From NCBI GenBank assembly GCA_029210325.1, contig JARGPU010000001.1, positions 878,126 to 942,125 of the forward strand: a stretch of 64,000 nt of DNA. The letters are read 5' to 3'. Below the pieces are notes generated by a model. That model was not told the origin of the DNA. It saw nothing but the letters and a program-made list of their open reading frames with translations, and did not search any database. Origin of the DNA: Alcanivoracaceae bacterium. Lineage in GTDB: Bacteria > Pseudomonadota > Gammaproteobacteria > Pseudomonadales > Alcanivoracaceae. Both the position numbers and the translations under genes were made by a program. How positions within the stretch are numbered: the first letter of the stretch is position 1; every line of letters begins with the position of its first letter. Positions 31,056 through 39,369 of the stretch are shown here, one piece after another.

Positions 31056-31482
31056 GCTGGTCCTGCCAGCGGGAGATAAGCTGTGGCATCAGACCATTGA
31101 TGTCATAGCCCGCTTCAGCGGCACGATTGACGATGCTCTCCGGTGACTGCTTGCCGGCCTCCGACAGGGCCCATAGCACGGTGCAGCGTGTGCCGGTACG
31201 GCAATAAGCAAACACCGGCTTTTTTGCACCTTCAATCAGCCGACTGAACTCTTCAATCTCCTTGTCACCAATCATGCCGCCAACCACCGGCTGGTGAAAA
31301 TAATCCATCCCCAGAGCATTTGCCTGCTCAGCCATTAGCTGCGCTTGCGGCTGGTCCATGGCTTCACCGTCGGGACGATTGTTAATCACGGTTTTGTAAC
31401 CGGCCGCGGCAATCGCTTGCAGATCCTCAGGGCGAATCTGCGGCCCCACGGTCAGAGTCGAACTTAGTTGCGGATATTCCAT
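31048..31482 (-). CDS. DUF442 / TIGR01244-type rhodanese-like sulfurtransferase
   Basis: A 144-residue protein of the Blh N-terminal family. The dual-specificity-phosphatase-like fold begins with VGPQIRPEDLQAIAAAGYKTVINNRPDGE, and the catalytic loop is AYCRTGTRC, where Cys-X4-Arg spacing resembles rhodaneses rather than the Cys-X5-Arg of phosphatases. In bacterial sulfide operons this domain is fused to, or encoded beside, a persulfide dioxygenase and moves sulfane sulfur to thiol or sulfite acceptors. It is 32 bases after the dioxygenase gene. Confidence 0.85.
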   Translation of the reverse strand: MEYPQLSSTLTVGPQIRPEDLQAIAAAGYKTVINNRPDGEAMDQPQAQLMAEQANALGMDYFHQPVVGGMIGDKEIEEFSRLIEGAKKPVFAYCRTGTRCTVLWALSEAGKQSPESIVNRAAEAGYDINGLMPQLISRWQDQHG

Positions 31483-31514
31483 TCTTGCCTCTCCGAATTG
31501 GGTGGTGGCGCCGT

Positions 31515-32390
31515 TCAGTTGCGCCCCAACACGTTAACCGGAATCTTCAGATACTGGATACCATTGTCTTCCGCTGGCGGCATGTGCCCTGCGCGCATAT
31601 TGACCTGTACGGATGGCAGGATCAGGCGTGGCATATCCAGATCAGCATCGCGCTCGGTGCGCATGGCGACGAATTCGCTCTCGCTGATGCCCTGATGGAT
31701 ATGGATGTTTTGCTGTTTCTGCGCGCCGACGGTGGTTTCCCAGACATATTCGCTGCGACCGTCGGGCAGATAGTCATGGCACAGAAACATGCGTGTCTCC
31801 TCGGGCAGGGCGAAAATCTTTTGCACGGACTGGTACAGCACAGCGGCATCGCCTCCGGGGAAGTCACAGCGTGCAGTACCGTAATCCGGCATAAACAGCG
31901 TATCGCCGACAAAGGCGGCATCACCAATCAGGTAGGTCATACAGGCCGGGGTATGCCCCGGGGTATGCATGGCATGTGCTTCAATCTCGCCGATCTTGAA
32001 GGTATCGCCATCATCGAACAGCTGGTTGAACTGGCTGCCGTCGCGATGGAACTCGGCGCCCGCGTTAAATACTTTGCCGAAGGTGTCCTGAACCGTGCGG
32101 ATATGACTGCCGATTGCCAGTCTGCCGCCGACCTTGTCCTGCAGATAGGGCGCGGCGGAAAGATGGTCCGCATGGACATGGGTTTCCAGCAGCCACTGGA
32201 CGCTTAGTCCCTGCTGTTTGACGTAGTCGATGATCTGGTCGGCGGAGCCGGTATTGGTGGTGCCGGCATTCGGGTTGTAGTCCAGCACCGAGTCAACAAT
32301 GGCGCACTGTTTGGTGGCCGGATCACTGACCACATAGCTGACCGTAAAGGTGTCGGGATCGAAAAAGGCTTTCACATCTGGCTTCTGCAT
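31515..32390 (-). CDS. Metallo-beta-lactamase-fold persulfide dioxygenase-like protein (Blh/ETHE1 type)
   Basis: A 291-residue MBL-fold protein with the metal motif HVHADH at residues 71-76, a later metal ligand in HTPGHTPA, the bridging Asp in GDTLF and the last His in LCHDY. ETHE1-like members oxidise glutathione persulfide to sulfite with O2 using mononuclear iron. The C-terminal extension (KIPVNVLGRN) is typical of the Blh subgroup. First gene of a three-gene operon with DUF442 and SulP genes; a palindromic operator overlaps its promoter. Persulfide activity is inferred from family and context. Confidence 0.85.
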   Translation of the reverse strand: MQKPDVKAFFDPDTFTVSYVVSDPATKQCAIVDSVLDYNPNAGTTNTGSADQIIDYVKQQGLSVQWLLETHVHADHLSAAPYLQDKVGGRLAIGSHIRTVQDTFGKVFNAGAEFHRDGSQFNQLFDDGDTFKIGEIEAHAMHTPGHTPACMTYLIGDAAFVGDTLFMPDYGTARCDFPGGDAAVLYQSVQKIFALPEETRMFLCHDYLPDGRSEYVWETTVGAQKQQNIHIHQGISESEFVAMRTERDADLDMPRLILPSVQVNMRAGHMPPAEDNGIQYLKIPVNVLGRN

Positions 32391-32421
32391 GGCAGATCTC
32401 CCTGTGCATTACGATGCCGAC

Positions 32422-32450
32422 TTTATACCCCTGTGGGTATGTGAAAGCAA
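32422..32450 (-). promoter_or_regulatory. Sigma-70 promoter of the persulfide operon
   Basis: On the minus strand TTGCTT (32450-32445) is spaced 17 bases from TATAAA (32427-32422), a 5 of 6 match to the -10 box. The weak -35 and strong -10 lie about 35-60 bases before the dioxygenase ATG. A palindrome (32425-32440) fills most of the spacer and overlaps the -10. Confidence 0.55.
32425..32440. promoter_or_regulatory. Palindromic operator ATACCC-N4-GGGTAT upstream of persulfide operon
   Basis: A perfect six-base inverted repeat with a four-base spacer (ATACCC CTGT GGGTAT). Its form, with a C-tract facing a G-tract and AT ends, resembles operators of CsoR-family repressors, which include the persulfide sensor CstR. 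It overlaps the -10 box, the place expected for a repressor. No CsoR-family gene lies in the window. Confidence 0.55.
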
Positions 32451-32513
32451 TTGAGGAATATCAATGAACCCAGAGAGTATAGCTATCGCAGCCGTTATAT
32501 TCCGAGTTGATAT

Positions 32514-33977
32514 TCAGGCGCCGCTGCTGGTTGGCGGGCGCCGCTTTCTGCCGAATGCCAGCAGCGCTATGGCGAGTAATAACACCGGGGATGGGCCGCT
32601 ATGCATAAACGGTGTGACACCACGGACGGTGCGCACCTCCGTTTCCAGCAGGGCACGTTGGAACTGGGGCAAGCGCTCAGCCACCGTGCCATCCGGGCGG
32701 ATTGTGGCACTGATGCCGTTGTTAGTGGCGCGCAGCAGCCAGCGCCCGGTTTCCAGTGAGCGCATGCGGGTCATCTGAAAATGCTGGTGAGGACCGGCAG
32801 AGGTGCCAAACCAGGCATCATTGCTAATGGTCAGCAGCACATCGCTATTGTGGCTGCGTTGCGCCACCAGAGAGGGGTAAAGAATTTCATAACAGATAAA
32901 TGGCGACACGGTCAGGCCCAGCGCGCTCAGGTTGGCCTGATCCGGGCGGCCGCGGGAGAAGCTTGATGCGGGCAGGTCGAAAAAGGGGATCAGGCCGCGG
33001 ATTTGCTGTTGCAGCGGAACATATTCGCCAAACGGCACCAGCTTCTGTTTGTGATACAGGCCTTCTCCTCCGCCCAGAACGGTGACGCTGTTGTAATAAA
33101 CCGCACCCTGACTGTCCCATTCGCGCCACGGGATGCCGCTAATCAGGGCGCCCTGCTGGTCTGCCATGATGTCACCCTGCTGGCGAAGAAAAGTGCCGGC
33201 ATCCTGATAGAACTCGGTGATTGCCGCTTCCGGCCAGATCAGCAGCCGGCCCGGGCTAACCTGGGCAGTCAGCTCGGCATAGATCTGCCGGGTGGCGGCT
33301 TGCTGGGTCAGCTGCCAGCGCACATCCTGAGGCACATTGCCTTGGGCAAGAGCGACTGGTACCGGATCGCCATATTCCTCGGTGAAGGAGGTCGGCACCA
33401 GAGCCAACACCCAGCCGGCAACGGCTAATAGTAATAGCGCCGGCTCCCGCCGGGCGCGTCGTTTGACCAGCTCGGTGAGCCACACGGCGCTAGCCACGGT
33501 GATCAGCGATACCAGCCATATCCCACCCCATGGCGCCAACCCCGCGAGCGGCGTATCGATCATGGCGTAACCGGGGTATAGCCATGGGAAACCGGTTAAT
33601 AGCCAGCTGCGTAGCCAATCCAGCAGCAGCCAGCCACCGACAAACACCAGTGCCCGTTGGCCCAGTCGCACGGTAAGCCAGCCCAGCGCCATGGGGAACA
33701 GCGCTAGCACGGTGGCAAACAGGCCTGTCATGGGCACGGCCAGCCACATCGGGGTGCTGCCATATTGGTGCATGGAGACATGCAGCCAGCTGATGCCGAC
33801 ACCGAAACTGCCAAGGCCGAACAGCAAGCCGCGTAACGCGCCCTGGCGCGCGGTGGCGCCATTCAGGCTCCACCAGAACAGGCTGATGGACAGCAGTACC
33901 AGCGGCCACCAATCCCAGGGAGAGAAGGAAAATGGGTAGAGCAGACCGGCTATCAGGGCTAACAGCAGCTTATCCAT
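32514..33977 (-). CDS. lnt: Apolipoprotein N-acyltransferase Lnt
   Basis: An inner-membrane enzyme adding the third acyl chain to lipoproteins. The N-terminal half has about seven membrane segments; the periplasmic nitrilase domain carries the Glu-Lys-Cys triad (WPEAAI, KQKLVPFGEY, ICYEILYP), and one helix closes the protein. The length of 487 residues is normal. I prefer ATG 33977 over GTG 33989. In most relatives lnt follows corC/ybeX directly; here two unusual genes lie between. Confidence 0.94.
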   Translation of the reverse strand: MDKLLLALIAGLLYPFSFSPWDWWPLVLLSISLFWWSLNGATARQGALRGLLFGLGSFGVGISWLHVSMHQYGSTPMWLAVPMTGLFATVLALFPMALGWLTVRLGQRALVFVGGWLLLDWLRSWLLTGFPWLYPGYAMIDTPLAGLAPWGGIWLVSLITVASAVWLTELVKRRARREPALLLLAVAGWVLALVPTSFTEEYGDPVPVALAQGNVPQDVRWQLTQQAATRQIYAELTAQVSPGRLLIWPEAAITEFYQDAGTFLRQQGDIMADQQGALISGIPWREWDSQGAVYYNSVTVLGGGEGLYHKQKLVPFGEYVPLQQQIRGLIPFFDLPASSFSRGRPDQANLSALGLTVSPFICYEILYPSLVAQRSHNSDVLLTISNDAWFGTSAGPHQHFQMTRMRSLETGRWLLRATNNGISATIRPDGTVAERLPQFQRALLETEVRTVRGVTPFMHSGPSPVLLLAIALLAFGRKRRPPTSSGA

Positions 33978-34077
33978 TGAGAAGTACACCGGATTGCTTT
34001 AAGAATTAAGGCTTAATAAGGTCACCTATGGAAAAGGGTGACAATACAGTTGGGGCTGGCGGACCGGGGAGAGAATA

Positions 34078-35502
34078 ATGAAACAGACCTGCAAGTACCA
34101 TCCCGGCGAACAGGCCACGTGGTACGACAAGGATGATGGCATCCTGTTTTGCGATACCTGTGTCGCCTCGGATGACTCTGCGGATGGTGGTCGGGCCCGT
34201 TCACTGCTGACCAACAAGCCCTTGCGACAAGTGGGCCGGCGCATAGCCCAGGACCCGTTTTGGGAAATCCTGTCGCACTTTATTGAGTACCCTCTGGTGA
34301 AAAACTCGGCCGTGGTGCTGGCGGCGGTATCGGTTCTGCTGGCCGTGGTGCCGGGAGGATTGCCAGGGCTGGCCATTGCTGCCGCTATTGGTTTGCTGTT
34401 CGGTATTTACGGTGCAGATGTGATGCAGCAAAGCGCCGACGGCATGATGAAGGCGCCGGACTATCAGGCCATGCTGAAGCCTGAGCATTGGCCCATGGGT
34501 GCCCAGCTGTGGTTGGTATTTGCCGCCGGCGGTGCTGCCAGCGGATATGCCTATATAACTTACGGCATGTTGCAGGGCAGCTTGATGACCCTGGCAATCT
34601 GGTTCCTGTTGCCGGCGCTACTGATCCAGGTGTTTCTGCAAGGCAATGTGCTGAGCGCGCTGCTTACCCCCCAGCGCTGGCTGGCAACATTACTGGCGTT
34701 GGGTCTTGAATATCCTGCTATGGCTGGGGTGATGTTTTTCCTGCACACCGCCAGTGCCATCTTTGTCAGTATCGCCTACGATCTGCTGCCGGGCTTTCTG
34801 TCCTGGCCCGTGGCGGCTCTGATTATCGGGTGGCTGTGGCTGGTGACGGTTCATCTAAGTGGTTATCTGATCTGTCGTCACCAAAAAAATCTTGGCTATG
34901 AGTCACAGTCGTTGAGCGAAGGGGCCCAGCGCCGTCGACGCAGTCGGCGCCCGGAAGAAGAGCGTCGGCAAGCAGTGATGATCCGTGAGGGGCGCTTTGA
35001 CAAGCTGGTGAATATGTATAAAGCCAAGCTGGAAAAGCACAAAGATTCACTGCAGTTTAATGAGCAGTATGAACGTTTGTTGGATGCATTGGCGCGGCGT
35101 CAGGAGCAGCTCGAATTCGCTGACAATTACCTTAAGGTGTTGCTGAATAACAAACACCCCACTCGGGCCATAGACCTGTTGCGGCGCTGCCGCGAAATTG
35201 ATCCGGCATTCAAGCCCAATACGGTACAGATGACCTGGGAAATGGCACAGCTTTATGTCGAGCAGGGTCAGCCCAAGGTGGCAGTGAATTTATTGCTGGA
35301 TATTCACAAGCGCGCGCCCACCTGGCCGGGTATTCCGGAGGCATATCTATTTCTTGCCCGGCTTCTGGCAACGGAGTTCAAGTTGCCGGCCAAGGCTGAG
35401 CAATACATCCGCTTTGTGGAAACACGCTATCGGGCGGATAACCGGGTTCGTGAAATCGCCGGCCAGTGTCGCTCAGAGCTTGGCTTGGCGAGCGACGGGT
35501 AA
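34078..35502 (+). CDS. Uncharacterised zinc-finger, multi-span membrane, TPR protein
   Basis: A 474-residue protein of unknown function. Residues 1-29 hold a B-box-like zinc-binding pattern (C5, H8, C25, C28). Residues ~70-280 hold five or six hydrophobic segments. A very basic stretch (RRRRSRRPEEERR, about 287-300) follows, and the C-terminal ~170 residues are helical TPR-like repeats (LLNNKHPTRAIDLLRRCREIDP, YVEQGQPKVAVNLLLDIHKRAP). The likely topology is cytoplasmic finger, membrane core and cytoplasmic TPR. It is divergent from lnt and convergent with the rhomboid-like gene. Confidence 0.75.
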   Translation: MKQTCKYHPGEQATWYDKDDGILFCDTCVASDDSADGGRARSLLTNKPLRQVGRRIAQDPFWEILSHFIEYPLVKNSAVVLAAVSVLLAVVPGGLPGLAIAAAIGLLFGIYGADVMQQSADGMMKAPDYQAMLKPEHWPMGAQLWLVFAAGGAASGYAYITYGMLQGSLMTLAIWFLLPALLIQVFLQGNVLSALLTPQRWLATLLALGLEYPAMAGVMFFLHTASAIFVSIAYDLLPGFLSWPVAALIIGWLWLVTVHLSGYLICRHQKNLGYESQSLSEGAQRRRRSRRPEEERRQAVMIREGRFDKLVNMYKAKLEKHKDSLQFNEQYERLLDALARRQEQLEFADNYLKVLLNNKHPTRAIDLLRRCREIDPAFKPNTVQMTWEMAQLYVEQGQPKVAVNLLLDIHKRAPTWPGIPEAYLFLARLLATEFKLPAKAEQYIRFVETRYRADNRVREIAGQCRSELGLASDG

Positions 35503-35518
35503 GGGCGCCCCAGCGAGC

Positions 35519-36964
35519 TCAAACCGACTCTTCGGCCAGCCTGACGGCGAGCATTTTCAGGTGGTTGCTGCGCGCTTGATTGCTATTACTTAACGCTTGC
35601 GCGAGCAGTGACAGTGATTTGCCAAGCATCGGGTGTCTATCGCCCCGCTTCTCGATCACTGTTGCTAACCGATCGGCTTCCTTTGTTTCGCCCAGCTTGC
35701 TCAAATTGGCGATCAATCGTACCCGGGTTTCCAGTGGTATCTGCTCGTCGCTGTCCAGGCGCTTCACATAGTCCCGGTAAATATTAAATTGCTGACGCAG
35801 CAGCCCTTCATCGCTGATGTCTGCGTCCAGTACTTGCCGGGCGGTCTGGTGAAAGCTCTCTGATTCCGGTGTCAGTTTGCGGATTTGGTAAAGGCCGGTC
35901 AGCGGCAGAAACTGATTTGGCTCCATCTGCATGGCCGCTTCGAACTGTTGTTCCGCATCGCGAAATGCCATGGCCGACATTGAGGCCCAGGCCGAGGTCA
36001 GCTTTTGGCGGAGCTGTCGCTCGCTGTCATCTGTTTCTTCAACCTGCTGTTCTGCGCCACGCACTTCCGCTTGACGCGCTAGATGAACCAGGCCAGCACC
36101 TGCCAGCAGGGCGCCTATCTGTGCTACCCATACATGAGCTGCGGAGCCGCCGGACAGGGTTTCATAAACCGGCAGGATAAAAAATAAAGGCGTAATAGCA
36201 GCGGCGGGCAAAGCAGTGCTGCGTATTTTTTTCTGGCGCGGATCGAACCATAGAAAATCCAACTTACCTAACCCGAACAGCCCCAGATACATGCCAATCA
36301 GTCCCGCGGCCATCGGTGTGCTGCCGGTTAGGGGAAGATACTGGGAGGACAGGAAGGCAACATAGAGGAGTCCGCTAACTACCCCGGTAACGATCCACAG
36401 CACGGCGGTCTTGCCATGGCCGAGCTCTTTTTCCACGGGCCAGGCGAAGGGCATGGCGACCAGCAGCGCCACCATCCAGATCCATAGATTTTCATGCAGA
36501 AAGTGCCAGGTCAGGTAGGTGGATGGGCGTGGTGCCGAAGGGTTTAGCCCTGCTTTAACGCCGGGAAGTTCATTGGACCGTTGGCGGAATGCGTCACGCA
36601 TACCACGCCACTTTTCCATCTGCTGATAATCCCAATATTGGTCGCCGCGCAGCTGGTTCTCAGCTTCAAAGGCCGGGTCAAAGGCCATCGCCCGGAACAC
36701 TGTAACGCTGTCTCCGTTGGCGCGAGCTTGTTCCAGCGACTCCGCTTTGCTGATCTGTCCGCTGATACGTAGCCAGGAAATATAGTTTTCCCATTCCAGC
36801 TCAAACAGGCCACTTTGTTGATACCAGTCGGCCATGTCCTGCTGACGCTCCAGTTCATCGTGCTGAAGTGTCAGGTGGATAAGCAGGTAGGCAATAAAAA
36901 ACCCCAGACAAACCCATGGTGCGGATTTAAGGCCGGTCGTCTCCGTTGCGGGCTTCGGTATCAT
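35519..36964 (-). CDS. Rhomboid-fold membrane protein with TPR-like tail, probably lacking protease activity
   Basis: A 481-residue protein. An N-terminal anchor is followed by a ~100-residue soluble loop, then a rhomboid-like core: TWHFLHENLWIWMVALLVAMPF with ...VEKELG, a GSTPMAAGLIGMYLGLFG helix at ~214-228, and AAHVWVAQIGALLAG at ~275-289. In active rhomboids the corresponding helix reads GxSG; here it is GSTP, so the nucleophile and the following Gly are changed. The C-terminal part is helical and TPR-like. ATG 36964 has GGGGAG upstream and overlaps the corC end by 38 bases, so it is cotranscribed with corC. Confidence 0.72.
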   Translation of the reverse strand: MIPKPATETTGLKSAPWVCLGFFIAYLLIHLTLQHDELERQQDMADWYQQSGLFELEWENYISWLRISGQISKAESLEQARANGDSVTVFRAMAFDPAFEAENQLRGDQYWDYQQMEKWRGMRDAFRQRSNELPGVKAGLNPSAPRPSTYLTWHFLHENLWIWMVALLVAMPFAWPVEKELGHGKTAVLWIVTGVVSGLLYVAFLSSQYLPLTGSTPMAAGLIGMYLGLFGLGKLDFLWFDPRQKKIRSTALPAAAITPLFFILPVYETLSGGSAAHVWVAQIGALLAGAGLVHLARQAEVRGAEQQVEETDDSERQLRQKLTSAWASMSAMAFRDAEQQFEAAMQMEPNQFLPLTGLYQIRKLTPESESFHQTARQVLDADISDEGLLRQQFNIYRDYVKRLDSDEQIPLETRVRLIANLSKLGETKEADRLATVIEKRGDRHPMLGKSLSLLAQALSNSNQARSNHLKMLAVRLAEESV

Positions 36965-37814
36965 TGGCACTCCCCACTGGCGTCACGTGCAATAGTCTTA
37001 TTGTTCTGCTGTCGGCACTGAGCACGGTGAAACAGAATCCACCAAACTCTACCGATTCGTCCCGAGCAGGCAGTCGGCCGAATCGCTGCGATACCAGTCC
37101 ACCGATGGTATCGAACTCTTCCTCACTGAGCTTGCTGTGGAAGTGCTCGTTAAAATCTTCGATCGGCATCAGAGCCTTGATGGTGAACTCGCCATCACCC
37201 AGCTCCTTGATCAGATAATCATCTTCGTCTATATCGTGCTCGTCCTCAATCTCTCCGACGATCTGTTCCAGCACATCCTCGATGGTTACCAGACCCGCTA
37301 CGCCGCCGTACTCGTTAACCACGATGGCCATATGATTACGGCTGATGCGGAAATCTCGCAATAGGGAGTCGAGTCTTTTTGATTCCGGGATGATCAACGC
37401 CTGGCGTAGATGATCCTTGATGTTGAAGCGCTCCATTTTGGCCGGGTCCAGAGCAAGAGGGAGCAGGTCCTTGGCCAGCAGGATGCCGAGTACTTCATCC
37501 GGGTCATCACCGATTACCGGGAAGCGCGAGTGGGCGCAGTCGATGATTGAAGGCAGGAATTCACGTGGTTCGCTGCTGGCACGGATCACCACCATCTGAG
37601 TGCGCGGAATCATTACATCGCGCACCTTCATATCCGCCATCTCCAGAGCGCCCTCAACAATGCCGAGGGTATCGCTGTCGACCACTTCGCGGTCGCGAGC
37701 AGAACGCATTAGTTCGACCAGATCCACCCGGCTGGTTGGCGAGCTGCCAAAAAACTCGGAGATCCGGTCCAGCCAACTTCGGCCGGTGCTACTGTCGGGA
37801 ACCTCGTCTGGCAT
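36927..37814 (-). CDS. ybeX: CorC/YbeX-family CBS-domain protein
   Basis: A 295-residue cytosolic protein with two CBS domains (MIPRTQMVVIRASSEP... and VVNEYGGVAGLVTIEDVLEQIVGEIEDEHD) and a C-terminal CorC/HlyC domain (FNEHFHSKLSEEEFDTIGGLV). Members are linked to magnesium/cobalt efflux and, in E. coli, to ribosome metabolism. It follows ybeY by 25 bases in the miaB-ybeZ-ybeY-ybeX operon and overlaps the rhomboid-like gene. Confidence 0.92.
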   Translation of the reverse strand: MPDEVPDSSTGRSWLDRISEFFGSSPTSRVDLVELMRSARDREVVDSDTLGIVEGALEMADMKVRDVMIPRTQMVVIRASSEPREFLPSIIDCAHSRFPVIGDDPDEVLGILLAKDLLPLALDPAKMERFNIKDHLRQALIIPESKRLDSLLRDFRISRNHMAIVVNEYGGVAGLVTIEDVLEQIVGEIEDEHDIDEDDYLIKELGDGEFTIKALMPIEDFNEHFHSKLSEEEFDTIGGLVSQRFGRLPARDESVEFGGFCFTVLSADSRTIRLLHVTPVGSANDTEARNGDDRP

Positions 37815-37839
37815 AACAACTCCTGTGATTCAGATAGTT

Positions 37840-38340
37840 TCAGGTGAAATAAGGATTAGCGTAGCCCAGTTCGCTGAGCACCCGGACTTCCAAGGCTTCC
37901 ATGATATCGGCGCCGGCGTCATCCACGTGATCATGGCCCAGCAGGTGTAGTACGCCGTGGACGACCATATGAGCCCAGTGAGCTTCGCTTGTTTTACCCT
38001 GTTCTTGTGCCTCGCGTACCACCACCGGAGCGCAGATGGCGATATCCCCGATAATGCCTTCGCCCAGCTCAGCACGCATCTCCTCCGGCATCCCTTCGGG
38101 AATTTCGAAAGGAAACGACAGCACGTTGGTGGGGTAGTCCTTGCCGCGATAGTCGTGATTGAGTGACTGGCTTTCTGTCTCGCCGATAATACGGATGGCT
38201 ATCTCGCCGGCAGCACCACCAGCCAGTCTGGCGGCGGTCTCGGCCCAGTGCTGCACCTGCTGCGCCGCTGGCAGACCCGCCGCCGACAGGTCTGTTTGCA
38301 GATCAACGACCGGTATTGGTGTCATTTTCGTGGCGCTCAT
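37840..38340 (-). CDS. ybeY: Endoribonuclease YbeY
   Basis: A metalloprotein needed for 16S rRNA 3' end maturation and 70S quality control. The zinc motif [11 protein letters not shown] (H-X3-H-X5-H) is present, with [11 protein letters not shown] upstream. ATG 38340 (GAGG just upstream) is preferred over the longer frame start at 38394 and over ATG 38325, giving 166 residues. The 5' end overlaps the end of ybeZ, so translation is coupled. Confidence 0.92.
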   Translation of the reverse strand: MSATKMTPIPVVDLQTDLSAAGLPAAQQVQHWAETAARLAGGAAGEIAIRIIGETESQSLNHDYRGKDYPTNVLSFPFEIPEGMPEEMRAELGEGIIGDIAICAPVVVREAQEQGKTSEAHWAHMVVHGVLHLLGHDHVDDAGADIMEALEVRVLSELGYANPYFT

Positions 38341-39355
38341 AGGCCTCAACAATACGCTGTACCAGCGGGTGACGAACCACATCGCGACTGTCAAACCGGG
38401 TGACGCCGATGTCCTTTTCCCCTTCTAACACAGTCAATGCATGATTCAGGCCGGATTTGATGTGTTTGGGCAAATCCACCTGGGTCATGTCGCCGGTAAT
38501 CACTGCCCGCGAGCCAAAGCCGATCCGCGTCAGGAACATTTTCATCTGCTCGGGGGTGGTGTTCTGGCTCTCATCCAGAATGACAAAGCTGCCGTTCAGG
38601 GTGCGGCCGCGCATATAGGCCAGTGGAGCCACTTCAATGACATTGCGCTCCATCAGCTTGGCCACCTTGTCGAAGCCAACCATCTCGTACAGGGCATCGT
38701 ACAGAGGGCGCAGATAGGGGTCGATTTTCTCGGCCAGATCGCCGGGCAGAAAGCCCAGTTTTTCGCCCGCTTCCACGGCCGGGCGCACCAGCATGATGCG
38801 CTGGATTTCATTTCTGTCCAAAGCCTCCACAGCGCAGGCCACGGCCAGCCAGGTCTTGCCGGTGCCGGCCGGGCCAACACCGAAATTGATATCGTGGCGG
38901 CGGATCTTGCGGACATATTCACGTTGATGCTCGCCACGGAGCTTGATCTTGGCGCGCTGGGTGCGGATCACCAAATCGTCTGCGGGCAGGTCAGTGGTGC
39001 TGTCCTCAGCGCCGGACTCCTGCAGATAAAGATGCACGGTCTCCGGGGTCAGGTCCTTGCCGCCGGTGGTCTGCTCATAAAGGCGCCTCAACACCTGCTG
39101 GCCGACGCGTAGAGCGGGCTCTTCACCCTGCAAATGAAACTCGTTGCCCCGGTTGCTGATATCGATGCCGAGGCGTCCGGAGATATGTTTGATGTGCTCG
39201 TCGAGTCGGCCACAGAGACTGGCCAGACGGCGGGAGTCATAGGGTTCAAGGTTTACTGTGCGGATTGCGGATTGAGTCTTCAAGCGGTGTCTTGGGCCCC
39301 CTGGGCGGCGATCAATGTTTGAGGATAACGCTATACCGGCGGCTGGCAAAACCAT
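38303..39355 (-). CDS. ybeZ: PhoH-like ATPase YbeZ
   Basis: A PhoH-family ATPase that partners YbeY in RNA processing. Walker A ([13 protein letters not shown]) and Walker B ([23 protein letters not shown]) are present, preceded by the N-terminal [22 protein letters not shown] segment. The start is uncertain: ATG 39355 gives about 30 residues without clear homology, while TTG 39283 would begin just before the family N-terminus. It lies 14 bases after miaB in the conserved operon. Confidence 0.92.
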   Translation of the reverse strand: MVLPAAGIALSSNIDRRPGGPRHRLKTQSAIRTVNLEPYDSRRLASLCGRLDEHIKHISGRLGIDISNRGNEFHLQGEEPALRVGQQVLRRLYEQTTGGKDLTPETVHLYLQESGAEDSTTDLPADDLVIRTQRAKIKLRGEHQREYVRKIRRHDINFGVGPAGTGKTWLAVACAVEALDRNEIQRIMLVRPAVEAGEKLGFLPGDLAEKIDPYLRPLYDALYEMVGFDKVAKLMERNVIEVAPLAYMRGRTLNGSFVILDESQNTTPEQMKMFLTRIGFGSRAVITGDMTQVDLPKHIKSGLNHALTVLEGEKDIGVTRFDSRDVVRHPLVQRIVEAYERHENDTNTGR

Positions 39356-39369
39356 CCCGCCGGGTGGTG

